From positions 806,001 to 870,000 of the forward strand of contig JADLSH010000331.1 in assembly GCA_016169945.1 (NCBI GenBank): a stretch of 64,000 nucleotides of DNA, given 5' to 3'. The position numbers were made by a program, and so were the translations under genes. Within the stretch, counting starts at the first letter, position 1; every line of letters begins with the position of its first letter. The notes under the pieces are model-generated. The model was not told the DNA's origin and did not search any database. It worked only from the letters and a program-made list of their open reading frames with translations. The stretch is from Trachythela sp. YZ-2020 (taxonomy: Eukaryota > Cnidaria > Anthozoa > Malacalcyonacea > Clavulariidae). This document shows positions 46,473-58,300 of this stretch, in pieces.

Positions 46473-46859
46473 TATAAGTAAAATTATGTGATAATTTTGT
46501 TCAAGAACAGGAAGCTTAATTGGGTCCCTTTCTACGATTAAACGGAAATGCTAAAATTCTCAAATCAAAAAAAATCCTGATTATGAGATATTTCTATCCA
46601 ATATAGATGGACATCCTGGAGTCCCTAAATATAAACGTGCATGAGACCGAAGCAGGGAGGTTGTTGTGGAAACCCAGCGAATATAGGTTTTCCACGCTTG
46701 CTTAATTTTGGGACTGTGTTCTTTCTATGCATTGATCAATCAACCGTCACAATCATTTTTATTTCTACACTCAACAAAAACAACAATTAATGATACGAAG
46801 ACACTTGGCTATACATTATAATTTATAATAGAGTATTTTTTCCCTTCAAACTCATTTGA

Positions 46860-47133
46860 CATGAACGAAAACACTTATGTCAAGAAGTTCATTTTTATGA
46901 CGCGTTCGGGGAAGGGGAGGGGGGGGTTAGGGAAATTCAATTCCGTTCTTTTTCAGCGCAAATTTTGTCTGAATCGAAGATACCAAACTCGGCATTTCCA
47001 GAAGCAAGAAGCTTAGCTTTTTTCCTGCATTTTGCGTAGCAGATTTTGCCACAAAAAGTCTTACTATAATTTTGGGAACTGTCATTGTTTAGCTGTTGCG
47101 AGGGGTTGCTGCATGCATGTATTTCTAGTTATA
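46860..47133 (-). mobile_element. Repeat family X, left-end fragment, inverted
   Basis: Reverse-strand counterpart of 23276-23640 and 31765-32020, ending GGGTTGCTGCATGCATGTAT then TTCTAGTT. Confidence 0.7.
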
Positions 47134-47139
47134 CATATT

Positions 47140-48235
47140 TTATTTTGCATCGTGTAGGCCAGAAAAGGATTGTGTGTAAGCCAATTGATTGCATAACTGA
47201 AATTACCCCCCACAATACCCTGTTTGGCTGTTACCACTCTTTTGCTGTATAAAATATTGCATAATTCTGTCAGTTTACCCAGTGCCTCGGCGTTGATATA
47301 ACTTCATTGCACACTTAATATTAATTTTACCATTAAAATTCAACACAAATAGACTATAGAAGATTGAAATACAAAACTTTCATGCCAATTTGGCTGTCAT
47401 AAAAGGGATTACATATTTTTTTCCTTATTATTTAAATCCATTCCTGTACCAATTTGTACTGTCAAATGTCACTATGTCAGTCCAACTAAATAATAACTAC
47501 CAGTAATGAGTCCAAGTGAAATATATCATGGAATTTGTACGTTTAATTTGATGATTGTCTTGAAATTAACATTGCAGTAGGAATTCACATTCTTCAACTT
47601 GTGGATAAATTATAGGTAATTACTGTAAAGTATTGCTACTATGCATCGTGCATATCGAAGTTTCCCCATATATGACGGCTTGGCATTTTTTTCTGATACG
47701 GTGCTTCAAATTGGTCCAAATATTTTCAATGACATTCATGTTCTACAAAAAGACGATAAATGCTAATTATCCCATATCGCATAAAACTTTCCCTATTAGG
47801 AGTAAAATCATCTGGTGTTAGACAGAGTACATTAGAATAGTAGGGTGCATTTGAGAACATTGCGACTTAATGGGTTAAGAAAACAGTAAAACACAGTTAT
47901 ACTGTATACCTCTTGAACAATAAGATCACTTAACCAAAAATTTGAAGCAAAACACATGGCTTTATTTGTTATCAGAAAAACAAAATTTACTAACAAACTG
48001 CCATGGTGTGTTGGGGTTTTGAATTGGTTGGAGCATTACATTACGATACTCTAGTCTTACACACATACACAGGTATCAGAACTCTTGAATTGTAACTGGA
48101 CTAAATGCACAATAGCCCCCCCCCCCCCTCTAGGTAAATTATGAATGCTCCCAAGTGACGAAAATCTTTACAGCCTCCCCATGAACGAACTTTTTGGGGT
48201 GTCTGGACTTTTTGCGCCTCCTCTGGAAATTCAAT
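47140..48235. other. No gene found
   Basis: AT-rich sequence with a poly-C run at 48117-48129. No recognised coding or repeat feature. Confidence 0.4.
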
Positions 48236-48241
48236 GGTAGA

Positions 48242-51120
48242 TTAGGTAACATAATGTCCAGCTCCTTGGTCTGCCATATCTCTGTCTCCACCAACTTGGA
48301 TCATGGTTTTCTTGATGGCTGAAGACACTTGGTCGTCATTCTGTAATGAGGACACAGTGTTTAAGAGGAAGATTGCGGTTCTCTTTTCGCAGCGTACTTA
48401 CTTGGCAATGTATCTTCTACAATATAATTGTTGGCCTTATCATCTACAATAAAGTGCAAATCCACATTGGCACGCCAATTTTCGAGTATGATCCTGTTAT
48501 CTGAATTTAACCTTTCGTAATTTTTTGGTATGTAATTCAGATCGACTCTATAGACTTATTCTTCTTACAAACAATCTCGTCAGTTAGGGTCTTGTAATGG
48601 ATTTGGAAAACCAAATCTGCATTCAACGGGTAGGTCAACATTCTCTTCTGTCTCAAACAACAGGTTGGACTGAGTCTTGTGATGATACTCAAATCGATAC
48701 CAAAACAATTCAGCAGCCAAGACACCACTAAGCCAATGTCTGAGAAACTCCTGCAGCCTCTGCACGAAGAATCAATCAATTAGTAGTGGATAGCCGATTG
48801 CAGCTTGTGCTCGTTCAGATACTGGCGCATCCTCATTGCTTTGCAACATCCTTGGAAATCAGGCCAATGACTGTCAGCAACAAGGCCAACAATTCCTTGG
48901 CCAACAATTCCTGTAGCCGCTGATGCCAATATTGATTCGTACCTTGAATTTTAGACACATAGCGTTGCAACCTACCGTTTACCATCTCATTAGCACTCAG
49001 AAATTAGCCATCTGCTTCAATTCTTCCACTCTCATGTTTGCGTTAGCAGAATGTTGACGTTAATAAATATTGGGTTGTGACAACAATTGATGTCGTTGTT
49101 CCCTATTTAATTGCTAACGAGGAAACCGTGGGTAAAAGCAAACCTCCATTCAATCTTACCTTTTGTCAGCTTCTCAGCAAACTTCATTAAGTGTTTGAAT
49201 GACTCTGTTAATGAGATACCATGTTGTCTTGCCCTATTTGTTTGGTCACCTTTCCCATATGAAGGGGAAATGTCGGAAAGGAAAAAAGTACCTTACCCAA
49301 TCAGGAATACCATTTTCTAGTAAACTTTGGATAACATCTCGATCAATTTCTATGTCTTTAAATAATTAGTTATTTGTTTTTAACCATAATATGGCCTCAA
49401 CAATTCTGCGTCGACGCACAGTCAAATCTCTATGTGTATCGTCAGTACAATGTTTTCGCACAATCATAACAGGCAAGTCAGCCACACGAGAAGGCAACTT
49501 CTTCAAGAAACTTTGAATATCTGCAGGTAATTTAAGCACGTGCCCTTACACTACCTCTGTCCACCATGTTTTCTATCCACTCTCATAATGGTGCAAACCC
49601 TTTTAATTACAATTTCCTCTACCTGAGTCAAACCTGTTTACTGTCCAGGAGAAGTTCCTGGGTCCATGCCATTCTCTACACTGAAATTATTTGAAGATTC
49701 ATTGTCTCTTTTACATCGATAACACATATATGTTTCTGATGTCAAGTTCTGTCGTGTCGGCCAAACTCCTTAACAAACTGTACACTGTCGATCATGCTCT
49801 ACATGTTCTTGATCTTCATTTTGAACAAACTCTTGCTCATGCAAAGAGTTATCAGCCTTTTGCCAACCACACTCTTGTAAATATTCATTTCTGCTATCCC
49901 CCTTTTATTCATGATCAGATATAGTTGCCTCACCTGCTTCATGAACAGTGACAGTTGCCTCCCCTACTTCATAGACCACCGCATTACTCCGCATTACTTC
50001 TTCTCTTCTCAGCCAATCTATTCGGTCGCTCTTGGTCGCACTCATTTTCAAGTGCTGCGTGAAAATGTGCTCTTAAACTCTCAAATATTCTTGCTCTTAC
50101 TTCAGCTGTTTCAGATAGTCTTTTTGTGTTATCTTTTGAAGATTTTTCGTTTGTTCGTCTTTAGTCTCATTTTGCTTTTATCTATACTATATACAATCCA
50201 TTATACTCTTTTTGGTTACCTTTGGTTAGGGCAGTCCTCTCTTTCCAAGCTTCTCTGCGTTTCTCCAAGCGAGTTTCTATATCCTCAGCTCTTTCAGATG
50301 GATCTGAAGCTCGTTTTTATTGCCTATAACCTCTATTATATATTTTTGCTTACTTTTCGCTTCTGCACTCTTTTTTCCATTCCTTTCTTCTGCAGTTCTT
50401 TTTCTAAGCGAGTTTCTGTTGCCCCAGCAGTCTCTTTTTGCAAACGTCGGCATCTTTGCTCATTTCTTTTCGCAAGTCTTTCGCTCTTCGTTTGATTCCA
50501 TAACTTATATTCAACTTTTCATTGTCTTATTATTGTGTGTTTGTTTGTTAAACTGCACAAAAACTTTTAAAAGGTTTAAATTTTTAGAATTTACGAAATT
50601 TTCAAATATTCTTGCTCTTACTTCAGCTGTTTCAGATAGTCTTTTTGTGTTATCTTTTGAAGATTTTTCGTTTGTTCGTCTTTAGTCTCATTTTGCTTTT
50701 ATCTATACTATATACAATCCATTATACTCTTTTTGGTTACCTTTGGTTAGGGCAGTCCTCTCTTTCCAAGCTTCTCTGCGTTTCTCCAAGCGAGTTTCTA
50801 TATCCTCAGCTCTTTCAGATGGATCTGAACTCGTTTTATTGCCTATAACCTCTATTATATATTTTTGCTTACTTTTCGCTTCTGCACTCTTTTTTCCATT
50901 CCTTTCTTCTGCAGTCCTTTTTCTAAGCGAGTTTCTGTTGCCCCAGCAGTCTCTTTTTGCAAACGTCGGCATCTTTGCTCATTTCTTTTCGCAAGTCTTT
51001 CGCTCTTCGTTTGATTCCATAACTTATATTCAACTTTTCATTGTCTTATTATTGTGTGTTTGTTTGTTAAACTGCACAAAAACTTTTAAAAGGTTTAAAT
51101 TTTTAGAATTTACGAAATTT
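48242..51120 (-). mobile_element. Decayed Helitron (Rep/helicase ORF remnants)
   Basis: Read on minus from the right: an Arg/Lys/Glu-rich N-terminal part (ERAEDIETRLEKRREAWKER), a Cys-containing segment with ENGMDPGTSPGQ, GLTQVEEIVIKRVCTIMRV, KHGGQR, KKLPSRVADLPVMIVRK, then RYVSKIQGTNQYW, ADSHWPDFQ, FWYRFEYHHK, and ILENWRANVDLHFIVD with KYAAKR. These follow the order of animal Helitron proteins (DUF6570-like N-terminus, Helitron-like Rep domain). Several stops and frameshifts show it is dead. Helicase motifs and element ends were not found; the last in-frame stop is at 48242-48244. Confidence 0.8.
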
Positions 51121-51121
51121 T
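50081..51121. repeat. 521-bp tandem duplication inside the Helitron
   Basis: TCAAATATTCTTGCTCTTAC starts at 50081 and again at 50602. The copies (50081-50601 and 50602-about 51119) differ by only a few bases, for example GAAGCTCGTTTTTATT against GAACTCGTTTTATT near 50306 and 50827. The duplication is young, or an assembly artefact. Confidence 0.93.
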
Positions 51122-51221
51122 TAAAAAAGCAAATGTACCTGCAAATGCTGTAACCACGCCCTGAATGTCATTGATGAATTTTAGATCACCCATATGCATA
51201 GCTTTACTTTTTTCCCGGGTG

Positions 51222-51545
51222 CAACTAGAAATACATGCTTGCAGTAACCCCTCGCCCAACTGAACATTGACAGACACTACATTCCAAGACATTACTATTA
51301 CTAAGCTTTTTCATCACAAAATCTGCTATGCAAAGTTGTATACAAGTCGGATATCCGGGTTAAAAACAAAATTTTGGTTGGAAAATAGAATTGAATCCCT
51401 GGATCACACCCCTCTTCACGACGCACTCAAAGGCTATCGCCATAGGAAATGTTTTACTTGACGTAACCACTAAAATTTTTATCATTACTCTAATGGTTTG
51501 GAAAGAAGAGTGGAGGGAAATACTTATATTAATACTTATATTACT
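51222..51545 (+). mobile_element. Repeat family X, left-end copy
   Basis: ACTAGAAATACATGCTTGCA, AACCCCTCGCC, AAATCTGCTATGCAAAG and GACGCACTCAAAGGCTATCG match the copies at 23276 and 31107. Confidence 0.75.
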
Positions 51546-51559
51546 ATATTCCTGTATGT

Positions 51560-51965
51560 AACAGGTTCGAGCGCAATTTAGAAAAAGCATGCGCTAGTGA
51601 GTTTTTCAAATGCGATCAAAATTGCACGAGTCCGAAGGACGAGTGCAATTTGACGTCTTTGAAAACTCACGAGTGTTTGTTTTTCCAAATTTCACGAGAA
51701 ACCATACCATTACCTATTAATAATATACATGAAAAATTTACATGCTTTGATAACAAATGTGACTCACCTACGCCGTTTAAGCATTGTCAAAAAGTGAAAA
51801 TTTACATTGCTAATATCCGCCGCCATCTTGATTTTTCTTGCCTCGTTTCCAGGCTCTGATCTTGTTTTGTTAATTTGCACTGCTGTAATTGCACGGTGTG
51901 CAATTTGAAAAATAATTGCACTTCTCTTAGCCAATCAGAATTGAGTAATTTTTTCATCTATATTG
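51560..51965. mobile_element. Hairpin MITE related to 25988-26137
   Basis: It contains inverted GTGCAATTT segments around CGAGTCCGAAGGACGAGTG, then GAGAAACCATACCATTACCT and TAATATACATG. The far end TTCTCTTAGCCAATCAGAATTG recurs inverted at about 25577-25605. Confidence 0.7.
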
Positions 51966-52967
51966 TTATGCTTGTAACCAATACATTCATTTTCACTAAT
52001 TCACTGGGGATAGCGCTCGTGTGAAACAAGCACGTAAGGCAAAAGAAGGTAAGACAAGACTTTCTTAATCTTCTTTCCTTTGATACATGCAAAGGAGAAC
52101 AAAATTTATCAGTCGACATATTAAAATCAGTTGAATATGAAATACTGTTAACCGAAATGCTAGGATAGACTTGATCGTGCAATCGATTGTGCATCATGCA
52201 GTGCACAAAATGATGCCAGTTAGCCAAACATTGCTGGACAATAGAAATCCGTCTTTACTAAGGGACGAAATATTCGGGGGAAATTTTCCTTTTTCTTTAA
52301 CTAACCATATTACTACTTTTTACGTAAATGGTTTTCTGTACTATTGGTTCCTTAAATAATGGCTGACTTCCAGCTTCATTTTTAACATAAAATATATACA
52401 TAATTAAACATAAAATTTTATTTCAACACGCTACTCCCAACAACAAAATATTGAGAATGTTTAAAGAATACAAAGATATATATGAAAATAAATACAAAAT
52501 AGCAAAGTAGAAATAGGACATGCAAATATAACTATATTTGAGATTATCAAATGTAATGACCATGTTGCCATAATAAGCCTAGCGGCCTGCTCATCGTTTA
52601 CCTAGACATCAAGCCTACCTATGATTTCGAACTTTGAAAAATTACATCACGTCAATATTCATGAGGAAGAGGACTGGCCTGATTGCCGAGAGCCCGGCTT
52701 TGTTAGTCAAAACCATAGGCATATATGTAGGCGGGGCCAAAAATGTTTCCATATGAACACGGCAGCCCGTCAAGTCAAGAAACCGAACATTTTAACGTAG
52801 ATTTATGTTTGTTTCATTAACAAGCATCATAATTTATATGTTGGTAAAGCAATCAAATGCTCTTTACAACAAAACAGAAGAGATATACAAGAATCGTTCA
52901 AGAGATTGCTTAGTTATGGTTCGCACTTATATCTGGCATTTTGGCTAAGTACAACGGCTTCCTATAA
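51966..52967. other. No gene found
   Basis: Downstream flank of the sulfotransferase. No recognised coding or repeat feature. Confidence 0.4.
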
Positions 52968-54164
52968 TCAAGCAAGAGTTCTTGAGAAGCGTGAACGTAC
53001 TGGTAAATAACCCAAGGATTTCATTACACGTGCACGTCGATTCTTTACAATATAAAGCAATGTTGGGGGAATTGTAGTTCGCCAAGAATTTATAGACATC
53101 GATTAGTTGCGCGATAACGAATAGGCTCCCAGTTTTGATGTATAATTTCTAGTTGTACTATTATGAATCCATCTGAATACCTCCGGTGAAGTTGATATCT
53201 GAAGTTCGTTAAATATTCGTCGTACCTCGGCTTCAGATTTTGAAGCTAAATCTTCGTAACGAACTAACTTAATCCGTGCTTGATACAGTACAACCTTGCG
53301 AAGATTAATTTCAATATTATCACACAAAGTCTATTTCTTTACCAGTCTATCGATCATGCCGTTCACTAAAGCTTGTTGCTTATTCACTCTGTGCTCGACA
53401 AGATAATCATCAAGTTTGTATCGTGAAAATATCATCGCCCTTGGATCGCGCACCAAGTACAACAAGTAGACTGGAGATGAACTGGTCACTCGCACCAACC
53501 ACGACAGATCTGTGAACCAAAGATGGTCCAAAAGTATTTTTGACGCAACATTGCTATGGTTAAGGCATATTTCGTTCAGTACTTTGGCGGTAATATTTTG
53601 CGTGCATAAATTCCAATCTTGCTTTGACACAAAATGGGTCGCTTTCTCGTGTGTAGTTTTACAAAATGGCGGAGACACGAGCGACCTGCACGAAGCTCGG
53701 TGATAATTATCCGTGAAATTGCAGTTGAAAATAGATTTGACAACTTGTTCAGCGCGATATGAATACTCCTTTACTATGGGTCTTTTCTTAAGATATATTA
53801 CTCTCAATCGATTGAGTGGTTCATATATGAAGAAGAAATCTGGATGTGCATTGAAAATCCCACCAAGGAACGATGTCCCCGACCTGGCGTGTGCGACAAT
53901 AATTACTCGATTAACTTTTGAGTTGGAAACTTGTTTAATCGTCGATAATTTCGGTATGTTTTCAACTTCTTGCGCCGGCGTTATTCTTGATTTCTCTTTC
54001 TTGCAAATTGCGTGCTTTTCCAAATTCACATTTCTGACATCAGATGAATTCGCGACGCACGTACATTTGGAATTCGAAGTTTGAGTATAGAAGAATACTA
54101 AGAGTACAACAGATAACAAGAGTACAAGTAACGCAACTGCAATCTTTCTTGGCCGACATCGCAT
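52968..54164 (-). pseudogene. Carbohydrate sulfotransferase (CHST1/3-like), two in-frame stops
   Basis: The intact form would be a Golgi type II membrane enzyme moving sulfate from PAPS to a sugar 6-hydroxyl. From ATG at 54164 the protein has a basic start, a membrane anchor (VALLVLLLSVVLLVFFY), a stem, the 5'-phosphosulfate loop HARSGTSFLGGIFNAHP, and the 3'-phosphate motif LVRDPRAMIFSRY. Further on are VRYEDLA, and a C-terminus with SWRTT and ARVMKSLGYLPVRS. TAG at 53331-53333 and TAA at 53103-53105 interrupt it, but the same frame continues through both to TGA at 52968-52970, about 398 codons, the usual family size. It is intronless with no frameshift. Probably a recent pseudogene; a retrocopy is possible, though intronless family members are common. 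Confidence 0.85.
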
Positions 54165-54179
54165 GGTTTAGTAGCAAGA

Positions 54180-54407
54180 CCTAGTAAAAAAGGGTGAATA
54201 TATATTATAATCATTTTAGCAGGCATTGTGGCGAATTTTGTGGGTTATAATGAACAAAAGAGCGGAAGAAAATATATTTCATCCGGCTGAAATTAGCCAA
54301 TGTCGGAAAACCATTCAAGTGCATGTTTTTTGACGGCCGACAGATACGCGCGTTGCAGTTGTTTTCAACTGCTTTTATAGTTGTTTTTGTTATGTTTTGT
54401 TAACGAA
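54180..54407. other. Intergenic, no feature found
   Basis: A short gap between the sulfotransferase start and the Crypton-like gene. The two are divergent. Nothing recognised. Confidence 0.4.
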
Positions 54408-55243
54408 ATGGCTGAAAAGTCTGAAGAAGAAAGCTTAAACTTTTCTCAATCTGCTCAGTTGGATGAAGATGATTTACGTAAACTCGAGGAAGTCGCAACA
54501 CCTCAAAATACAAAAAAAACAAAGTACATGGGAATGAAAAAGTTCAACGACTGGTGTGACAAAGAGACATATCGATCGTGATTTGCATACCATAAATTCC
54601 GCTGAATTAAACGTCATTCTTCGGATATTTTATGCTGAACTGAAAACAAATCAGAAGAACGATCTAACACCAAGTGCCTTGACTGGTATAAGAGCTGCCA
54701 TACACCGTACCTTCTTGGCGAGACAGCCCATTTCAAAAACCGTAAATATCTTCAACGATCGCGAATTTATGCCAGCAAACAAAATCTTTGAACGGTTGCT
54801 TGTAAATCCTATTATAAATGAGGAAACCCTAAACGAAAGCACAAAAGTCCCATCGAACGTGCAGATACGGAAAAACTAAAGTCGTATTCCTAGACTAATT
54901 CTTAGGATAAACTGCAGAAATTTGTTTGGTTTAATCTCTGCTATTATTTGGCCAGAAGAGGAAGGGAGGCTGGCGAGAGCTTACAAATAACTCCCTCGAA
55001 TTCAAACAAGACGACCAAAGCAAAACCTATGTCTGCACGGCAAAGCATACAGAGCTGTCCAAGAACTATCAAGGTGGCCATAAACAGGATGATCAAGATA
55101 TTATACGCACGTAAGAATGTATGAAATGCCCGGTTCGTCCAGCACTGAAATTCATGCAAAGTAAACTTCATCCAGAGTGTGATGCGCTTTTTCAAATCCC
55201 ACTAAAAAGCTTTGACAAGTCGAACAATAATTACCCTTTGTAG
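54408..55243 (+). pseudogene. Crypton-derived KIAA1958/ZMYM-like protein, intronless and frameshifted
   Basis: ATG at 54408 starts MAEKSEEESLNFSQ. NTKKTKYMGMKKFNDW corresponds to the first-exon end of copies a, c and d. Frameshifts then connect NSAELNVILRIFYAELKTNQ, GIRAAIHRTFLARQ, NIFNDREFMPANKIFE, RADTEKLKSY, DKLQKFVWFNLCYYLARRGR, QSKTYVC..QGGHKQDDQ and CPVRPALKFMQSKLHPECDA. This is the DUF3504-type region derived from Crypton tyrosine recombinases. Exon 1 and exon 2 parts are joined with no intron, so this copy may be a processed pseudogene. The catalytic C-terminus is missing past KSFDKSNN. Confidence 0.7.
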
Positions 55244-55358
55244 AATAATTCAATTGCCCTGTTGATTGCTTCATCATGCCAAACATTCGTTCTAGTCTTC
55301 ATCGTGCACAAGTTTACATAAAACATTCTTTGACCGAGTTTCAAGACAAAGTCTTGAT

Positions 55359-55679
55359 GGGGCTTCGGTGGCGCAGTCGTCAGAGCAAGCGCCTTTCACC
55401 TCTGAGTTGTTGGTTCGATTCTCGCTGGGGACTCTACCCATGATGTGAAAAGAGTAAGTCAGCGCTCTACCGAAAGTCGTGGGTTTTCTCCGGGCACTCC
55501 GGTTTCCTCCCACAGGGAAAGCTGACTGGGTGGGTTAGGATATATAGATTAAGAAAGTAATATCACAATTGTTGTAACATCACAAGTACGTAATATAGGT
55601 AAGCGAAATACTTGATGTAATCGGTCACTGAAAAGCCCCGACCGGGAGTGAGCTGAATAATATATGTATGTATGTATGT
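55359..55679 (+). mobile_element. tRNA-derived SINE with TATG tail
   Basis: The head GGGGCTTCGGTGGCGCAGTC has an A-box-like GGCGCAGTCGTC and B box GGTTCGATTCTC. The body contains GTGGGTTTTCTCCGGGCACT then CCGGTTTCCTCCCAC. The 3' part is CTGAAAAGCCCCGACCGGGA followed by a (TATG)n tail. RNA polymerase III would transcribe such elements and LINE machinery would move them. Confidence 0.85.
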
Positions 55680-55689
55680 TGATGAATTG

Positions 55690-57255
55690 GCAGTGATTGA
55701 CTATCTTTGAAGGAAGAAATGCCGTTGATAACAAATTTATATTCAAGCTATATATTCCAGTCCGACCATGCAATATTCATGCAGAATTCGAAATTTTAAA
55801 TACCTCTGCTAACGAGTCAGCAACTCCATAGTCATCATAGAAAGATGTGAAATAATCTGGATATTTTCCGTTTTTTGTGTGCTGTATACAATGAGGTATT
55901 ACGTATTATATAACACCTTAGTAGATTTCCATAATTTAATTGGTTGATTATGATCACGTGACGTTGGGTTTTCATAAATTCCATACGTCAAAATCCTAAT
56001 CGTATCGTGTTCGTAGCTTTTTTTAATCCTAGTTTCACAATGAGGTGGGTGGAATTTTTAAATGCAAACAAAGTAGCGGATGTAAAATATGTCCTACGAT
56101 AAATTTTCGTTTAATGAATGCCATTTTCGTATTCATTCTTCGTTAAAACATTTTGGCCACTTGTGTATTTAATTGGTATATCAATTTTGAACTTCATACA
56201 TGTAACTCTGGCATGCGTTTGTTTAGATTTGTATTTATTCCAATAAATCTTTCATAAAATTTATATATTTTGGTGTCATATAAAACAAATAATGAATGTT
56301 TTCATTCGTGCAATGGTAAAAATATTTTTATTCGGTGAAAGATGAAATTTCCCATTCCACTCGGCTGTCTCCTTGTGGAATGTAAAATTCCATATACTAT
56401 ATGTATTTTCTTGCAGAGCCAACTACATTCAATTTATCTGTAATAGTTTCTCGTTACTTTGACATTGTGTGTATAGACCTATAGGAACAACCAATTCGTT
56501 GATGCTTGTAATTGTACACAGAACGAACGTTATTTCAAAACTTGGGATGAGGTTGTAAATATTTAAAAATGTGTACAAAATCTTGAATTCTTAGGTGTAA
56601 AAATTCACAACTATTATAAAATTCCGCTAAAATTTTGATAAAAAATTGAAATACAGTTTGCTGTAAGTGTATCAAGAACCACGCTGTTTCCTATTAAGTG
56701 TTTGTAAAATAGGGGTAAACGCGCTGGGCGGAGGGAGCTCATACAGGTCCAATTGACCACTCAAACTGCTATGCTTTGTTTTAAGCGGACGAATATCTAT
56801 CTACAAGATCCTTTCTCTGTGATGCAAAAATCAAGCAATAAGAAAAGACATAGTACGACGTTTCGAGCGAAGGCCTTCGTTTGGAAGTTAGTTTTGATTA
56901 ATAACTTCCCCACGCAGGGCTTCGTTCAAAACGTCAGACTAAATTGTATCTTTCCATGTATTGTAGTTATATAACGGAGAGAGAGCCTTATACTGCATAT
57001 AACTCGATACGCCATACGATGAATAAGAATCGTAGGATGCGACAATTCATTAATGCCGGTTTTGGCACGTAAGTTTACAATCTAAACTGTGTTTATAACA
57101 AAACCTAAAAAAATACAATCAAACAAATCGAACTTAGTTTGCTCATTCTAGCATGCAAAAGGATGCTGTAAGCAATCAAAGAAACTTTCGATCATTGAAG
57201 TCAAGTTAACTTTAGCTAAATTATGGGTTTAGCTAAGATTATTAGACTTCCAACA
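55690..57255. other. No gene found; repeat scraps
   Basis: 55890-55995 matches 13310-13440 inverted. ACGACGTTTCGAGCGAAGGC at 56857 onward resembles a retroelement 3' signature read in reverse. No coding region recognised. Confidence 0.45.
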
Positions 57256-57261
57256 TTTGTT

Positions 57262-57905
57262 ATGGTAGTGAAATATATAAAAGATTTTTCTCCCCATCTC
57301 GTTCGATAGGACTAAGAGTAAGAAGGTGTTTGTAGATGAATATTAGGACAAAAATCTATAAACATTTTTTAGACCTAGCCAGGAGCAGTTGCGAAAAATG
57401 AAGCTTAGGCCCTCTGGCAGGAATTGAACCTGCGGTCCTGCCATTCCGGTGCAGCGCTCTAACAAATTGAGCTAGAAAGTCCAGTTGCTGAGCATTAACC
57501 GCAAGTTCGGTATATAAGATGGGTGATGCCAGTATTACTGTAGGTATGGGTAAATATCAAGTTTTTTCTCGGCATCTCGTTCGATAGCACAAGGCGTTTG
57601 TAGACGGAAAATTCGAACGAAATTTTATCTGCATTTTTTATACCTACCCAGGAGCAGTTTTACACCTAGCCAGGAGCGATTTCGGTGCAGCGCTCTAACC
57701 AGCTGAGCTACAGAGTCCAGTTGCTGAGCATTAACCGCAAGTTCGGTATACAGTATATGAGGGGAGTGATGACCGTATTAGGTATGGGTGAATATCAATA
57801 TTTGTTCTCGGCATCTCGTTAATAGTACAATTTTCGTTCGGGTATTCCATCTACAAACAGCTTCTACCTATTCCATCAACAAACATCTTCTACTGAAATA
57901 TATAC
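57262..57905. repeat. Three tandem units carrying SINE family S
   Basis: TCTCGGCATCTCGTTCGATA-type starts occur near 57280, 57568 and 57815. The first two units contain a minus-strand tRNA-like head (57480-57400 and 57715-57680). The second lacks the B-box region. Flanking CTACAAACAGCTTCTACC text also occurs at 17.08 kb. Confidence 0.7.
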
Positions 57906-58036
57906 TTTAAATATTTCTAATTACCATCATAATATTTCTAGAGTATTTACTCTCGAAAAATGTGTCCAATGTGTATAATATCCATCAATAATACCTACTG
58001 TAGACCTTAACATCTGTAATAATCCAATCTAAAGAC

Positions 58037-58300
58037 TTAGCCATTGGTATTACATGCTCTCTCTCCTGAGCTTCTTCGTGATTTAGCAATTAGATCCTTC
58101 GGTCGCAAAGCAAACAATGAACAACATTTTGAGTTTCTCATTATCAGCAGCACTGCTAGGACTTTGGCCACATTTCCACATACAACATGACTCTGGTTAT
58201 GAATAAATAATGCTTTCAAATTATCATTAAAATCAACTTGGAATACAAACATTGAAAATTTATTGTATCTAAATAAGTCACGATTCAGGTGAGTCAACAA
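58037..58300 (-). CDS. Possible coding exon, function unknown
   Basis: An 87-codon frame reads HLNRDLFRYNKFSMFVFQVD and later SLFALRPKDLIAKSRRSS. Composition is coding-like, but no family, splice partner or domain was recognised. Confidence 0.2.
   Translation of the reverse strand: MLTHLNRDLFRYNKFSMFVFQVDFNDNLKALFIHNQSHVVCGNVAKVLAVLLIMRNSKCCSLFALRPKDLIAKSRRSSGERACNTNG

Noticed and set aside
49911..51153. Phe/Leu/Ser-rich plus-strand ORFs as a membrane protein
   Set aside because: They are the antisense of the charged Helitron N-terminus on minus, doubled by the tandem duplication.
52968..54164. Altered genetic code or stop readthrough to explain in-frame stops
   Set aside because: TAG, TAA and TGA all end intact frames elsewhere in the window, and the interrupted genes are mobile elements or one enzyme. 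Recent mutation is simpler.
55359..55430. tRNA gene on plus
   Set aside because: The tRNA-like head runs straight into a conserved SINE body and TATG tail.
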